Shown one piece after another: positions 1 through 8,082 of a stretch of DNA of 64,000 bases. Every line of letters begins with the position of its first letter. Position 1 is the stretch's first letter. A program made the position numbers and the translations under genes. Source of the DNA: Arthrobacter sp. ZGTC131 (GTDB lineage Bacteria; Actinomycetota; Actinomycetes; Actinomycetales; Micrococcaceae); assembly GCF_002929275.1 (NCBI RefSeq), contig NZ_PJIK01000001.1, positions 310,001-374,000 of the forward strand, written 5' to 3'. Below the pieces are notes generated by a model. That model was not told where the DNA came from, did no database searches, and saw only the letters and a list, made by a program, of their open reading frames with translations.

Positions 1-1013
1 ACGAGGCTGTCGCGGAGCACTCCGGCGTCATCGGCAATGCGCACCATGCGGGCGGTCGCGGGGACGGGATCGCCATGGGCGCGCACCTGCGCGTAGCAGT
101 CAAATTCGGCCCCGGTGGCCACCTCCGCGATGGGCAGCCCGGCCCAGGAAACCTTGATGCCGCGGATCTCGTCGATGGCGAGCAGCGCCTCCGGCCCCAC
201 CACCACCTTGTTTTCCTTCGGCCGGATTTCCAGCACGAACCGGGGCTTGCCGTCGGGGGCGGGCCGGCCAAGCTTGAGGCCTCGGCGCTGGCCTACGGTG
301 AAGGCATTGGCGCCCGGGTGTTCGCCGACCTTGGACCCGGTTTCGTCCACGATGTCACCGGTGGTCATTTCGATTTTCTCGGCGAGCCAACCGGCGGTAT
401 CGCCGTCCGGTATGAAGCAGATGTCGTGGCTGTCCGGCTTATTGGCGACTGACAGGCCGCGCCGTTCCGCTTCCGCCCTGACCTCGGCCTTGGACGGGGT
501 ATCGGCGAGGGGGAACATGGAGTGCTTGAGCTGCTCATGGGTCAGCACCCCCAGGACGTAGCTCTGGTCCTTGGCCCAGTCGGCGGCGCGGTGCAGCTCG
601 GGGTTGCCGTCGGCGTCGTTGATCACCTTGGCGTAGTGTCCGGTGCAGACGGCATCGAAGCCCAGGGCGATGGCCTTCTCCAGCAGCGCCGCGAACTTGA
701 TGCGCTCATTGCAGCGCATGCAGGGATTGGGCGTCCGGCCGGCAGCGTACTCATCGATGAAGTCCTGGACCACGTCTTCCTTGAACCGCTCGGAAAAATC
801 CCACACGTAGTACGGGATTCCCAGAACGTCGCACGCGCGCCATGCGTCCCGCGAGTCCTCAATCGTGCAGCAGCCGCGGCTTCCCGTGCGCAGGGTGCCG
901 GGCATCCTGGACAGCGCCAGGTGAACCCCGACGACGTCGTGCCCCGCCTCGACGGCGCGGGCGGCGGCGACGGCGGAGTCCACTCCGCCGCTCATGGCTG
1001 CTAGAACTCGCAT
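1..1013 (-). CDS. mnmA: tRNA-specific 2-thiouridylase MnmA (3' part cut by window edge)
   Basis: Transfers sulfur to U34 of tRNAs for Lys, Glu and Gln, using ATP activation and persulfide from a cysteine desulfurase. The reverse-strand translation starts [17 protein letters not shown], the PP-loop ATP-binding motif SGGVDS. The catalytic Cys pair is visible: the one in NPCMRCN near residue 95 and the one in [10 protein letters not shown] near residue 190. About 337 codons lie in the window and the C-terminal end runs off the left edge (family length about 360-375). The ATG at 1011-1013 is the only start that keeps the PP-loop at the N-terminus. A cysteine desulfurase gene lies 1.5 kb upstream on the same strand, a likely sulfur donor. 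Confidence 0.93.
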   Translation of the reverse strand, partial: MRVLAAMSGGVDSAVAAARAVEAGHDVVGVHLALSRMPGTLRTGSRGCCTIEDSRDAWRACDVLGIPYYVWDFSERFKEDVVQDFIDEYAAGRTPNPCMRCNERIKFAALLEKAIALGFDAVCTGHYAKVINDADGNPELHRAADWAKDQSYVLGVLTHEQLKHSMFPLADTPSKAEVRAEAERRGLSVANKPDSHDICFIPDGDTAGWLAEKIEMTTGDIVDETGSKVGEHPGANAFTVGQRRGLKLGRPAPDGKPRFVLEIRPKENKVVVGPEALLAIDEIRGIKVSWAGLPIAEVATGAEFDCYAQVRAHGDPVPATARMVRIADDAGVLRDSL

Positions 1014-1196
1014 TTCGGCTTTCTGTAGTCTGATGGCGGCGCGGCCGGCGATTCGTGGCGCCAGATTCCGAAGCGCAGTGCGGGGCTTCGTTCACGCCCC
1101 GGATGACACGCGCGCCAGATGACGCACCGCTTGCCCGTCTATTCTAGCGCCCCGCCGAATCAGGCCCTAAATTGCCTTGACCGCGCCAGCCACCCC

Positions 1197-1225
1197 TTCT
1201 AAAGTCAAAAGTACTAGTTTTAGAA
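1197..1225. promoter_or_regulatory. Operator-like inverted repeat TTCTAAA-N15-TTTAGAA upstream of the FAD reductase
   Basis: Perfect 7-bp arms (1197-1203 and 1219-1225), centres two helical turns apart, in an AT-rich patch of otherwise GC-rich DNA, 37 bp before the start at 1262. The same TCTAAA-N15-TWWAGAA layout occurs twice between the SufR-like regulator and the DoxX-like gene (5451-5478 and 5489-5516). A shared regulator is inferred, not shown. Confidence 0.5.
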
Positions 1226-1261
1226 CGCGGCCATGGGGCCACCGGACGAATCGAGCAGGTC

Positions 1262-2509
1262 ATGACTCCTGAGAGCATTGTCATCGCCGGCGGAGGCCTG
1301 GCGGGGGCCACCGCGGCACGGACGCTGCGCACCGAAGGGTTCGAGGGGACTATCACCGTCGCCGCCGCCGAACCGCACCATCCCTACATCAGGCCGCCGC
1401 TGTCCAAGGAATACCTCCTCGGAAAAGCCGGCGAGGACTCCGTCGAGGTAGTTCCGGCAGCCTGGTATGCGGAAAATAACGTCACCCTGCGTCTCGAATC
1501 TGCGGTGTCCGACGTCGATCCTTCCGCCCGCATGGTCCGCTACGCCGACGGGACCTCGCAGCAGTACGGCGCGCTGCTGCTCGCCACAGGGGCGGCGCCC
1601 CGGCAGATTCCCTTGCCGGGCAGCGAGCTCGACGGCGTCACCACGTTCCGCACGCTGGATGACAGCCGCCGCCTGCGGGAGCAGCTCGCGGCCGGCGGGA
1701 GGCGGGTGGTCCTCATCGGCTCCGGATGGATAGGCATGGAGCTGGCGGCAGCCGCCAGCACCTACGGCAACGAGGTCACCCTGCTGGGGCTCGAGGAGGT
1801 TCCGCTCGGCGGGGCGATCGGTCCAGACCTGGGCAGGTTCTTCCGGTCCCTGCACGAGGACAACGGCGTGCAGTTCCGGCTGCCGGCATCCGCGCGTGAG
1901 ATTGCGGGGCACGGGGGCAGAGCCACCGGCGTGCTGACCGATTCGGGCGAGCACCTGCCGGCCGACGTCGTGGTTATTGCTGTGGGCGTGGTTCCGGACA
2001 CCGCCCTGGCCCAGTCAGCCGGGCTCGAGATGCGTAATGGCATCCTGACCGATGCCTCGCTGCGGACCAGCGCCCCGGGTATTTTCGCGGCGGGCGACGT
2101 CGCCAACGCCCTTCATCCGTTCACGGGTGAGCACCACCGCAGCGAACACTGGGCCAACGCGCTGAACGGCGGCAAGGTGGCCGGCAAGGCCATGCTCGGC
2201 CAGGAATCCGTCCTGGACGCCGTTCCGTATTTTTACACCGATCAGTTCGACGTCAGCATGGAGTATTCAGGCTTTCCGACACTCGCGGAAGGATCTTCTC
2301 CGGTCATTCGCGGGTCCCTCGAAGCGAAGGAGTTCGTCGCCTTCTGGCAGCGGGACGGGCGTGTGGTGGCGGGCATGAGCGTCAACACGCCGGGGTCCGC
2401 CAAACCAAGCGCACAGAAAACCATCAAGGCCCTCATTTCGGCCCGCTCCGAAGTGGCCCCGGACTCCCTGGCGGATGCGGCAGTCCCGTTTGACCAGCTG
2501 ATTCCCTAA
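1262..2509 (+). CDS. FAD-dependent pyridine nucleotide-disulfide oxidoreductase (ferredoxin/rubredoxin reductase-like)
   Basis: 415 aa. Residues 5-35 hold the FAD-binding Rossmann motif (IAGGGLAGATAARTLR), residues 140-170 the NAD(P)H-binding motif (VLIGSGWIGMELAA), and residues 275-285 the second FAD motif (PGIFAAGDVA); the C-terminal about 90 residues match the reductase C-terminal domain. This is the layout of ferredoxin/putidaredoxin reductases, which pass electrons from NAD(P)H to a small Fe-S protein. The electron partner is not encoded nearby. Its stop codon overlaps the convergent stop of the cysteine desulfurase gene by 4 bp. An inverted repeat at 1197-1225 probably controls it. Function beyond electron transfer is not predictable. 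Confidence 0.88.
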   Translation: MTPESIVIAGGGLAGATAARTLRTEGFEGTITVAAAEPHHPYIRPPLSKEYLLGKAGEDSVEVVPAAWYAENNVTLRLESAVSDVDPSARMVRYADGTSQQYGALLLATGAAPRQIPLPGSELDGVTTFRTLDDSRRLREQLAAGGRRVVLIGSGWIGMELAAAASTYGNEVTLLGLEEVPLGGAIGPDLGRFFRSLHEDNGVQFRLPASAREIAGHGGRATGVLTDSGEHLPADVVVIAVGVVPDTALAQSAGLEMRNGILTDASLRTSAPGIFAAGDVANALHPFTGEHHRSEHWANALNGGKVAGKAMLGQESVLDAVPYFYTDQFDVSMEYSGFPTLAEGSSPVIRGSLEAKEFVAFWQRDGRVVAGMSVNTPGSAKPSAQKTIKALISARSEVAPDSLADAAVPFDQLIP

Positions 2510-3723
2510 CCCTGGCGGGCGACGGTGGCGGCAGTCTGGATGGAGGACTCGTGTCCGGCCATTCCTGCCTGCCGGGCGCGGGCGTACGCTCCGGGGAGGG
2601 CAGCAAGCAGCGCGTCCACATCCTCATCCGTTGACGGGTGGCCCAGCGTGAAACGCTGGGCGCCCCGGGCAGTTTCCTCATCCAGTCCCATGGCCAGGAG
2701 GACGTGCGACGGGCGCGGAACACCGGCGGTGCAGGCGGAGCCCGTGGACGATTCGACGCCGGCGAGGTCGAGGAGGAAGAGCAGCGAATCACCCTCGCAC
2801 CCGGGGAACGTGAAGTGCGCGTTGCCGGGCAATCTGCCGGCCCCGCGCGCTCCGCGCAGCACGGCGGACGGGACGGCGGCCTGCACCCCGGCGATGAGAC
2901 GGTCCCGCATGGCAGTGATCCGGGCTGACTCCGCCGGGAGCTTCGTGGCGGCGGCCTCGGCCGCAGCGGCAAAGGCGGCGATGGACGCGGTGTCCAGCGT
3001 GCCGGAACGGACGTCACGCTCCTGGCCCCCGCCGTGCTGCACCGGAGTAAGTTTCACGGCGCGTCCCAGAATGAGGGCACCAACGCCGACGGGCCCGCCG
3101 ATCTTATGCCCCGAAATGGACATCGCGTCCAGCCCGGACGCCCTGAAGTCCACGCCAACCGACCCGAAGGCCTGAACGGCATCGGAGTGGACGGGCACAC
3201 CGGCCGCGCGGCAGAGCTCGGCCACCCGCCGGACGGGCTGGATGCTGCCCACCTCGTTGTTGGCCCACATGACGGTGACCAGGGAAATGGATGCGGGATC
3301 GCGGAGCAGCTCGGCCTGAAACGCCTCGAGGTCCAGGACACCGTCCGAGCCCACCGGCAGCCAGGACACCTCCGCCCCCTCGTGACGCTCCAGCCACTCC
3401 ACCGTATCCAGCACGGCGTGGTGTTCGACGGCGGTGCACAGGATGCGCCGCCGGCGCGGGTCCTCGGCGAGCCGGGACCAGTAGAGACCCTTGACGGCGA
3501 GGTTGTCCGCCTCCGTGCCGCCGGAGGTGAAAATGACCTCCGACGGGTGGGCCCCGGCGGCCGAGGCAATGGTTTCCCGTGCGTCCTCTACGGACCGCCG
3601 CGCGCGACGGCCCGCACCGTGGAGCGACGACGGGTTTCCGGTCCGCCCCAGTTCACGGGTCAGCGCGGCCAGGGCTTCGGCGGCGATGGGCGTGGTGGCG
3701 GCATGATCCAGGTAGGCAGGCAC
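2506..3723 (-). CDS. Cysteine desulfurase, IscS/NifS family
   Basis: 405 aa PLP enzyme that takes sulfur from L-cysteine to form a persulfide for tRNA thiolation or Fe-S assembly. The sequence starts MPAYLDHAATTPI, the standard N-terminus. The Schiff-base lysine is in SISGHKIGGPVG near residue 205, and the active-site Cys is in STGSACTAGVPRPSH near residue 335. In many relatives this gene directly precedes mnmA; here both are on the minus strand in that order, but the oppositely oriented oxidoreductase sits between them. Its 3' end overlaps that gene's 3' end. Supplying MnmA is the likely main role; a role in Fe-S assembly cannot be excluded. Confidence 0.92.
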   Translation of the reverse strand: MPAYLDHAATTPIAAEALAALTRELGRTGNPSSLHGAGRRARRSVEDARETIASAAGAHPSEVIFTSGGTEADNLAVKGLYWSRLAEDPRRRRILCTAVEHHAVLDTVEWLERHEGAEVSWLPVGSDGVLDLEAFQAELLRDPASISLVTVMWANNEVGSIQPVRRVAELCRAAGVPVHSDAVQAFGSVGVDFRASGLDAMSISGHKIGGPVGVGALILGRAVKLTPVQHGGGQERDVRSGTLDTASIAAFAAAAEAAATKLPAESARITAMRDRLIAGVQAAVPSAVLRGARGAGRLPGNAHFTFPGCEGDSLLFLLDLAGVESSTGSACTAGVPRPSHVLLAMGLDEETARGAQRFTLGHPSTDEDVDALLAALPGAYARARQAGMAGHESSIQTAATVARQG

Positions 3724-3825
3724 GGTTAAAATTCTACCCGCGGCTAAGTTCCCCCTGCGGCTGCCGTCGCCCGCCCCTGCCCCGGCGCCCGCCTGCGCCG
3801 ATGCCTCCCGTTGCCGCGCCTCATG

Positions 3826-3831
3826 TAGATT
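3826..3831 (+). promoter_or_regulatory. -10 box TAGATT of a probable leaderless transcript
   Basis: TAGATT ends exactly six bases before the GTG at 3838, which would place the transcription start on the start codon. No Shine-Dalgarno sequence is visible. The same spacing recurs at six other genes in the window. Confidence 0.45.
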
Positions 3832-3837
3832 CGAGCG

Positions 3838-4734
3838 GTGAGAGCACCCCTCTACCTCGTCCTTGCCACCCTGTTCTGGTCCGGCAACTTTGTCGTCGGC
3901 CAGGCGGCGATGCGATCAATGACGCCGCTCGAACTGACCTTCTGGCGCTGGGCCCTCGTGGCCGTGCCGCTGCTGCTCCTGGCCCAGTGGGTGGAACGGC
4001 CGGACTGGCGCGCCGTGCTGCGGCGCTGGCCGACGCTGCTGCTCCTGAGCGCCCTTGGCCTGAGTGGCTATACACTGCTGCTCTACAGCGCCCTGGCCCA
4101 CACGTCGGCCCTCAACGCGTCGCTGATCACGGCAGCCAATCCGGCATTGATCGTGGTGATGGCCATGTTCATGCTCGGAGACAGACCCGGGCCGGTGGGC
4201 TGGCTTGGGATAGCGCTGGGCCTGTTCGGTGTGCTGCTTGTCCTCACCGGAGGCGACCTGCAGCAGATTCTTCACCTGTCTTTCAACATGGGTGAGCTGC
4301 TCATGCTCGGCGCGATCGTCGTCTGGGGGCTTTACACCATCATCGCCAGGCGGCTGGACGTGCCAGCTATCGCCGCCACCGCAGTCCAGGTGGCGATGGC
4401 GACAATCTCGCTCATGCCAGTGGCGCTGGCTGCCGGCGCGGGGCTGCCGGACACTGCGGAGGGAGCATGGTCGCTCGCCTACGTGGCACTTTTCCCGTCA
4501 TTCGGGGCCTTCCTGCTGTGGAACCTGGCGCTCAAGTCCACCGCCCCGGCGGTTGCCGGAAACTACCTGAACCTCATGGTTGTCTTCACTGCGGTGATTA
4601 CCCTGCTCCTGGGCATGCCGATCACCGTCCCGCAAATTCTGGGCGGACTGCTGGTCATCTCCGGCGTGCTCCTCACCGGCATGAAGCGCCGAACGCGGCA
4701 GCCGGCCATGGCTGAGCAGTCGGCTCGGACCTAA
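3838..4734 (+). CDS. EamA/DMT-family transporter
   Basis: 298 aa inner-membrane protein with ten predicted hydrophobic segments in two repeated EamA halves (about residues 5-135 and 150-285). The N-terminus APLYLVLATLFWSGNF and the RWALVAVPLLLL segment are typical of drug/metabolite transporters, and the second half begins LLMLGAIVVWGLYTI. Members export amino acids, nucleobases or other small metabolites; the substrate here is unknown. GTG start chosen because the family signature begins within a few residues and a -10-like box lies six bases upstream. The short basic tail carries no domain. Monocistronic, convergent with the regulator gene after it. Confidence 0.88.
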   Translation: MRAPLYLVLATLFWSGNFVVGQAAMRSMTPLELTFWRWALVAVPLLLLAQWVERPDWRAVLRRWPTLLLLSALGLSGYTLLLYSALAHTSALNASLITAANPALIVVMAMFMLGDRPGPVGWLGIALGLFGVLLVLTGGDLQQILHLSFNMGELLMLGAIVVWGLYTIIARRLDVPAIAATAVQVAMATISLMPVALAAGAGLPDTAEGAWSLAYVALFPSFGAFLLWNLALKSTAPAVAGNYLNLMVVFTAVITLLLGMPITVPQILGGLLVISGVLLTGMKRRTRQPAMAEQSART

Positions 4735-4761
4735 CCAGCAGACGGGGGCCCGCGCAGGCAG

Positions 4762-5436
4762 CTACGGCCGGATCCGGGCGCAGCAGCGTCCGGCCGTCCG
4801 GTCCTCTTCCACCTTGTCTTCAGGGACCCCGCAGGCCGCGGCGGCTCCGCTCAGGAGGGCGCCGTTCATCGCGCACACCACGTCTGCATGCCCGTCCGCC
4901 AGCCGGTGGAAGGGGCAGTTCATGAGGATGAGTCCGCCCTCGCCGTCAGGCGCAGGCCTGTACCCGATCCCGGCGAGCACCTCCTCGAGTGACGCTCCCC
5001 CGCCCACGGAAGCGCGGCCGCGGGAGTAGGACGCGGCTACCAGCGCGTCACGGACGGACCCGTTGCCGGACATCGATTCCTCGATCGCGGAGGCCATCAG
5101 CTCGCCCGCCAGGTCATAACTGCGCTCCGGGACCGACGCCCCCACTTCCTCCAGCGCCGGGCGGTAAAGCTTCGCCGGGCGGCCGGAGCCCGGCCCGCCC
5201 TTGCCGCCCAGCTTTCTGAACTCAACCATAAGCAGACCCTCACGGACCAGCCTGTCCAAGTGGAATGAGGCAGTGCTCCTGGGCAGGTCCAAGGCTTCCG
5301 CGGCGTCGTCGCGTCCCACCGCAGACGCCGATGCGGCGACGAATTCGAACAGCCGCCGCCGGGTGTCATCCCCCAGCGACGCCAGGGCGGCGAGGCGCCC
5401 TGCCCACGAAAGCCTGGTGCTTGGTTGACGGGTCAT
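4762..5436 (-). CDS. SufR-like (COG2345-type) winged-helix regulator with C-terminal Cys cluster
   Basis: 224 aa. Residues 15-75 form a winged helix-turn-helix (RRRLFEFVAASASAVGRDDA, then an STASFHLDRLVREGLL recognition segment). The C-terminus has the spacing CPFH-(X10)-C-(X13)-C-(X15)-CC, starting in NCPFHRLADGHADVVC. Similar cysteines bind an Fe-S cluster in SufR-type repressors, so an iron or redox-sensing role is likely. The gene is divergent from a DoxX-like membrane gene, with two operator-like motifs between them. A TAGGCT box lies six bases before the ATG (5443-5448, minus strand), suggesting a leaderless, probably autoregulated mRNA. That it senses Fe-S is inference from the Cys pattern. 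Confidence 0.8.
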   Translation of the reverse strand: MTRQPSTRLSWAGRLAALASLGDDTRRRLFEFVAASASAVGRDDAAEALDLPRSTASFHLDRLVREGLLMVEFRKLGGKGGPGSGRPAKLYRPALEEVGASVPERSYDLAGELMASAIEESMSGNGSVRDALVAASYSRGRASVGGGASLEEVLAGIGYRPAPDGEGGLILMNCPFHRLADGHADVVCAMNGALLSGAAAACGVPEDKVEEDRTAGRCCARIRP

Positions 5437-5442
5437 GACTCC

Positions 5443-5448
5443 AGCCTA
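5443..5448 (-). promoter_or_regulatory. -10 box TAGGCT of the SufR-like regulator gene
   Basis: Read on the minus strand: TAGGCT, then GGAGTC, then ATG at 5436. The six-base gap fits a leaderless start. The first operator-like motif (5451-5478) begins 2 bp upstream of this box, so a bound protein would block RNA polymerase. Confidence 0.45.
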
Positions 5449-5450
5449 TC

Positions 5451-5478
5451 TCTAAAAACAAGATTCGTTGCTAAAGAA
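5451..5478. promoter_or_regulatory. Operator-like motif copy 1, TCTAAA-N15-TAAAGAA
   Basis: Left arm 5451-5456, right arm 5472-5478. The left half TCTAAAAACAAGAT is repeated at 5489-5502 with one mismatch. The copy abuts the -10 box of the regulator gene. It is the most diverged of the three copies in the window. Confidence 0.45.
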
Positions 5479-5488
5479 GACGGGCAGG

Positions 5489-5516
5489 TCTAAAATCAAG
5501 ATACCTACTTATAGAA
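5489..5516. promoter_or_regulatory. Operator-like motif copy 2, TCTAAA-N15-TATAGAA
   Basis: Left arm 5489-5494, right arm 5510-5516; the right arm runs into the ribosome binding site AAGGAG (5515-5520) of the DoxX-like gene. Its left arm starts 38 bp after that of copy 1, in the same orientation. Position suggests repression of the membrane gene. Confidence 0.5.
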
Positions 5517-5525
5517 GGAGTGATC

Positions 5526-5942
5526 ATGAAAACCTCAGCCTTGAAGGCACCCGGACGAACGGAAGCCCCGGCACCGGAAACGGTCCGGCAGGCGTTCCTT
5601 GTTCTTCGCACCGTCTTCACGGTGGCACCTATTCTGTTCGGCCTGGACAAATTCACCAATGTGCTCGCGGACTGGACCACCTATCTCGCCCCGGTGGTGC
5701 CGACCCTGGTTCCGCTACCCGCGCAGACCATCATGTACGGCGTCGGGGTGATCGAGATACTCGCCGGGCTGCTGGTCGCGCTGCGCCCACGGATCGGTTC
5801 ACTGGTCGTCGCCGCCTGGCTGTTCGGGATTATCGTGAATCTGATGATCCTCGGCAGTTTCTACGACGTTGCCCTGCGGGACTTCGGACTGCTCGTGGGC
5901 GCACTGGCACTCAACCGGCTCGCAACGGCGGCAAGACGGTAG
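5526..5942 (+). CDS. Small DoxX-like integral membrane protein
   Basis: 138 aa, with four hydrophobic segments (about residues 25-45, 65-85, 90-110 and 115-130) and little else. The arrangement, with FGLDKFTN after the first helix and a YGVGVIEILAGLLVAL helix, resembles DoxX/DoxD-type membrane proteins, some of which take part in redox processes; the exact function is unknown. ATG at 5526 is preferred over the in-frame GTG at 5520 because AAGGAG (5515-5520) lies five bases before it. It is divergent from the SufR-like regulator and is its most likely target. Confidence 0.72.
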   Translation: MKTSALKAPGRTEAPAPETVRQAFLVLRTVFTVAPILFGLDKFTNVLADWTTYLAPVVPTLVPLPAQTIMYGVGVIEILAGLLVALRPRIGSLVVAAWLFGIIVNLMILGSFYDVALRDFGLLVGALALNRLATAARR

Positions 5943-6023
5943 CAGCAGAGTGGCGCCCGCAGGGCGCACCTGGCAGGCAGGCTGCGGCTAGGCGCCGGCC
6001 GCTAACTGGCCAGGCCCGCGCCC

Positions 6024-6710
6024 TTAGCCGGCGGGCGGAACCACGGTCAACCAGCGCTCGACGTCGGCCCTTGCGGCGGCGAGCGCCGGAGCCGACGGGC
6101 ACGAGACGGACACATACACGGAGGAGCCGGCGGTTCCGAATACCCTCGCCAGCACAACGGCGGCCTTGCCTCCGGGCCGGGCCGCCCGCTCAAGGACAAG
6201 GACGTCCACCGCCGGGCCGGGTTTGCCCGGTACCCCGCCCCAGCGCAGTGCCGCCGTTTTGAGGTATTTGGGCAGTATGGTCGGGTCGAGGTAGGTGAAC
6301 AGCCCGGCCGTGGATTCCCGGTCATCGCCCCTGACCAGCGGCCACTGATTCACCCGAACCTTTGCAACAGCTTGGCAGCCGTCGGACTTCACGTAGAGGC
6401 TTGTGCCGCCGGCATTGTTCCCGGACTGCCGCCACTTTGGCGCTTCGGCCAGCCCCTCCGACAGCCCCACGGCCACACCGCGTGCAAGCGTTGTCCCGGC
6501 CGAGAAAGTCATGTTGCGGGCGGCGACTGCCGCGGCGTCGTGGCCGGGCGTGATGGTGGGAGTGGCGAGCTGCCGGGTGGCGGGCGCCGTGACGGGGATC
6601 GCCGGATCGGGCACCCCCACGCTGCAACCTCCCAGGAACGCCGCAGCCGCCGCTGCGGCCACGGCCTGCAGCCCGCGACGGCGAATTCCACACCGGGTTC
6701 GGGTTGCCAT
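6024..6710 (-). CDS. Putative lipoprotein of unknown function
   Basis: 228 aa. Starts MATRTRCGIRRRGLQA, followed by a poly-Ala hydrophobic stretch and the lipobox FLGGC, so the mature protein would be lipid-anchored from about Cys29 on the outer face of the membrane. The rest is a globular domain with no motif I recognise; a Pro/Thr-rich linker follows the anchor. Start chosen at ATG 6710 because the signal sequence begins there and GAGG lies upstream; an in-frame extension to 6770 would bury the signal. Divergent from the J-domain gene, with about 350 bp between. Confidence 0.7.
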   Translation of the reverse strand: MATRTRCGIRRRGLQAVAAAAAAAFLGGCSVGVPDPAIPVTAPATRQLATPTITPGHDAAAVAARNMTFSAGTTLARGVAVGLSEGLAEAPKWRQSGNNAGGTSLYVKSDGCQAVAKVRVNQWPLVRGDDRESTAGLFTYLDPTILPKYLKTAALRWGGVPGKPGPAVDVLVLERAARPGGKAAVVLARVFGTAGSSVYVSVSCPSAPALAAARADVERWLTVVPPAG

Positions 6711-7060
6711 ACACACCTCACTACTGGAATCGCGGACACTGGGCAGTAATTTTGGAACGAACCGGCACACGCCCTGCCAGGCGGGCCCCGTCCCCGGAAA
6801 AGTCTAGACGTCGGGCGCGCTCCGCTGGACCGCCAGGCGCGCACGGCGTGCCGGCCGCCCCCGGGCCACTTCCATGGCCGGGACGCCTGGCATCCGGCCC
6901 CCGGAGGGTTCGTCCATGTCCCCCGGGCAGGCACCGGGAACGCAGGACACGGCCCCGAACGTTGTCTGACTAGCCGTACTGCTGGCCCGGCGAAACGGCC
7001 GATATGCTGGCCATACCGGTCTGCAAGACTGCGCTGGCAACGACAACCGAAGGACCGTGC
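6711..7060. other. 350-bp divergent intergenic region
   Basis: Lies between the lipoprotein gene (minus) and the J-domain gene (plus). A TATGCT -10-like box is at 7003-7008 on the plus strand, without a convincing -35. I see no RNA gene, repeat or conserved small protein. An upstream in-frame ATG at 7004 exists for the J-domain gene but its coding looks unlike the domain start. Confidence 0.4.
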
Positions 7061-8008
7061 TTGACCGAGGGCAGCAGTTCCCATTACGAGGTACTCCGCG
7101 TGGCCGTGACCGCTACGGACAAGGAGATCAAAGTGGCATACCGCCGGGCCGCCCGCGCCTCCCATCCGGACCACGGCGGCGACGCCGCGACTTTCCGGCA
7201 GGTCACGTTGGCCTACGAAACGCTGATCGATCCCCGGCGACGGGCGGCGTACGACCGCTCCTATGCGGGCGGGCCGCGCCACCGAACCGCGGCGGGCGCT
7301 GACGAGGCGCACTTCGACGCTCCGGCCGCCGGCAGCCATGCCTCCGCCACGATCCACCGGCCCGGGACACCGCGGAATACCTCGGGTGACGCGCCGGTCT
7401 ACGTGCCGCCCTTTGACGTTCCGGGCGCCGTGCCGCTGATCCCGCTGGATCTGGCCAGCCAACAGATCCACGGAATGCCCAGGAAGCGCGGCATCTTCGG
7501 TGCTGAAGCAAGGATCCAGCGCGAGATGCGCACCGTTCAGCTCATCGACAGGCAGGTTCTTCCCGCCATCCCGGCGGCCCGCCTGATCAACGGACTCCAG
7601 TCTCCCGCCGACAACAGCCACATCGACCACGCCCTGCTCTCGGGCTACCGGCTGGCCCTGATCGGATCCATGCTGCTGCCCAAGGGCGCCTACGCCTGGG
7701 ACGGCAACACGCTGAACCACGGCGGCAGGTCTATCGCTCCCCCGCAGCTTGCCCCCGTGGTCAGGCGCATGCAGGACATTTTTCCGGAACTGAACGTGAC
7801 CGGATGGACCGTGGTCCACAGCCCGGACGGCAACCTTCACGAACCGGTCATCGATCACCACCGCCGGTCCCGTGGCGCGTCTGACGTTGTGCAGGTGGTC
7901 AATGCAGCGGGGCTGGCAAGGGGCCTCAAACATTTCCTCGCCGGGGGCCCGGCGCCCAACACGGTCAATGTGTCCGTGCTGGCTCGGCTGCTCCGGGGCA
8001 TGCACTGA
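7061..8008 (+). CDS. J-domain protein with NERD-like C-terminal domain
   Basis: 315 aa. Residues 8-70 are a J domain (HYEVLRVAVTATDKEIKVAY, the HPD tripeptide in ASHPDHGGDAATF, then LAYETLIDPRRRAAYD) that would stimulate an Hsp70 ATPase. There is no Gly/Phe region, zinc finger or DnaJ substrate domain. After a linker, residues about 150-315 resemble NERD (nuclease-related) domains: LIDRQVLPAIP, NSHIDHALLSGYRLALIG and a GGRSIAPP segment. The NERD acidic-x-Lys catalytic pair is not seen (GSM stands where E/D-x-K is expected), so nuclease activity is doubtful. TTG start at 7061 fits GAAGGA at 7049-7054; ATG 7004 is an alternative. Confidence 0.75.
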   Translation: MTEGSSSHYEVLRVAVTATDKEIKVAYRRAARASHPDHGGDAATFRQVTLAYETLIDPRRRAAYDRSYAGGPRHRTAAGADEAHFDAPAAGSHASATIHRPGTPRNTSGDAPVYVPPFDVPGAVPLIPLDLASQQIHGMPRKRGIFGAEARIQREMRTVQLIDRQVLPAIPAARLINGLQSPADNSHIDHALLSGYRLALIGSMLLPKGAYAWDGNTLNHGGRSIAPPQLAPVVRRMQDIFPELNVTGWTVVHSPDGNLHEPVIDHHRRSRGASDVVQVVNAAGLARGLKHFLAGGPAPNTVNVSVLARLLRGMH

Positions 8009-8070
8009 CAGTTCACACCCCTGTCAGGGAACCGCCCCGCGGTACCGGCGGACGGGCGTTTTCCCGGCGA

Positions 8071-8076
8071 TAGGAT
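8071..8076 (+). promoter_or_regulatory. -10 box TAGGAT of trmL, probable leaderless start
   Basis: TAGGAT-GGAACC-GTG: the box ends six bases before the GTG at 8083 and no separate ribosome binding site is present. Matches the TANNNT-GGANNC-start pattern seen at several other genes here. Confidence 0.5.
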
Positions 8077-8082
8077 GGAACC

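Noticed and set aside
5949-5967. Hairpin GCGCCC-GCA-GGGCGC after the DoxX-like gene as a terminator
   Set aside because: Only 6-bp arms and no T-run; such small GC hairpins are common by chance in this base composition.
6509-8005. Long minus-strand open frame of about 498 codons opposite the J-domain gene
   Set aside because: It overlaps two real genes antisense and its translation has no domain; high-GC DNA gives long spurious frames.
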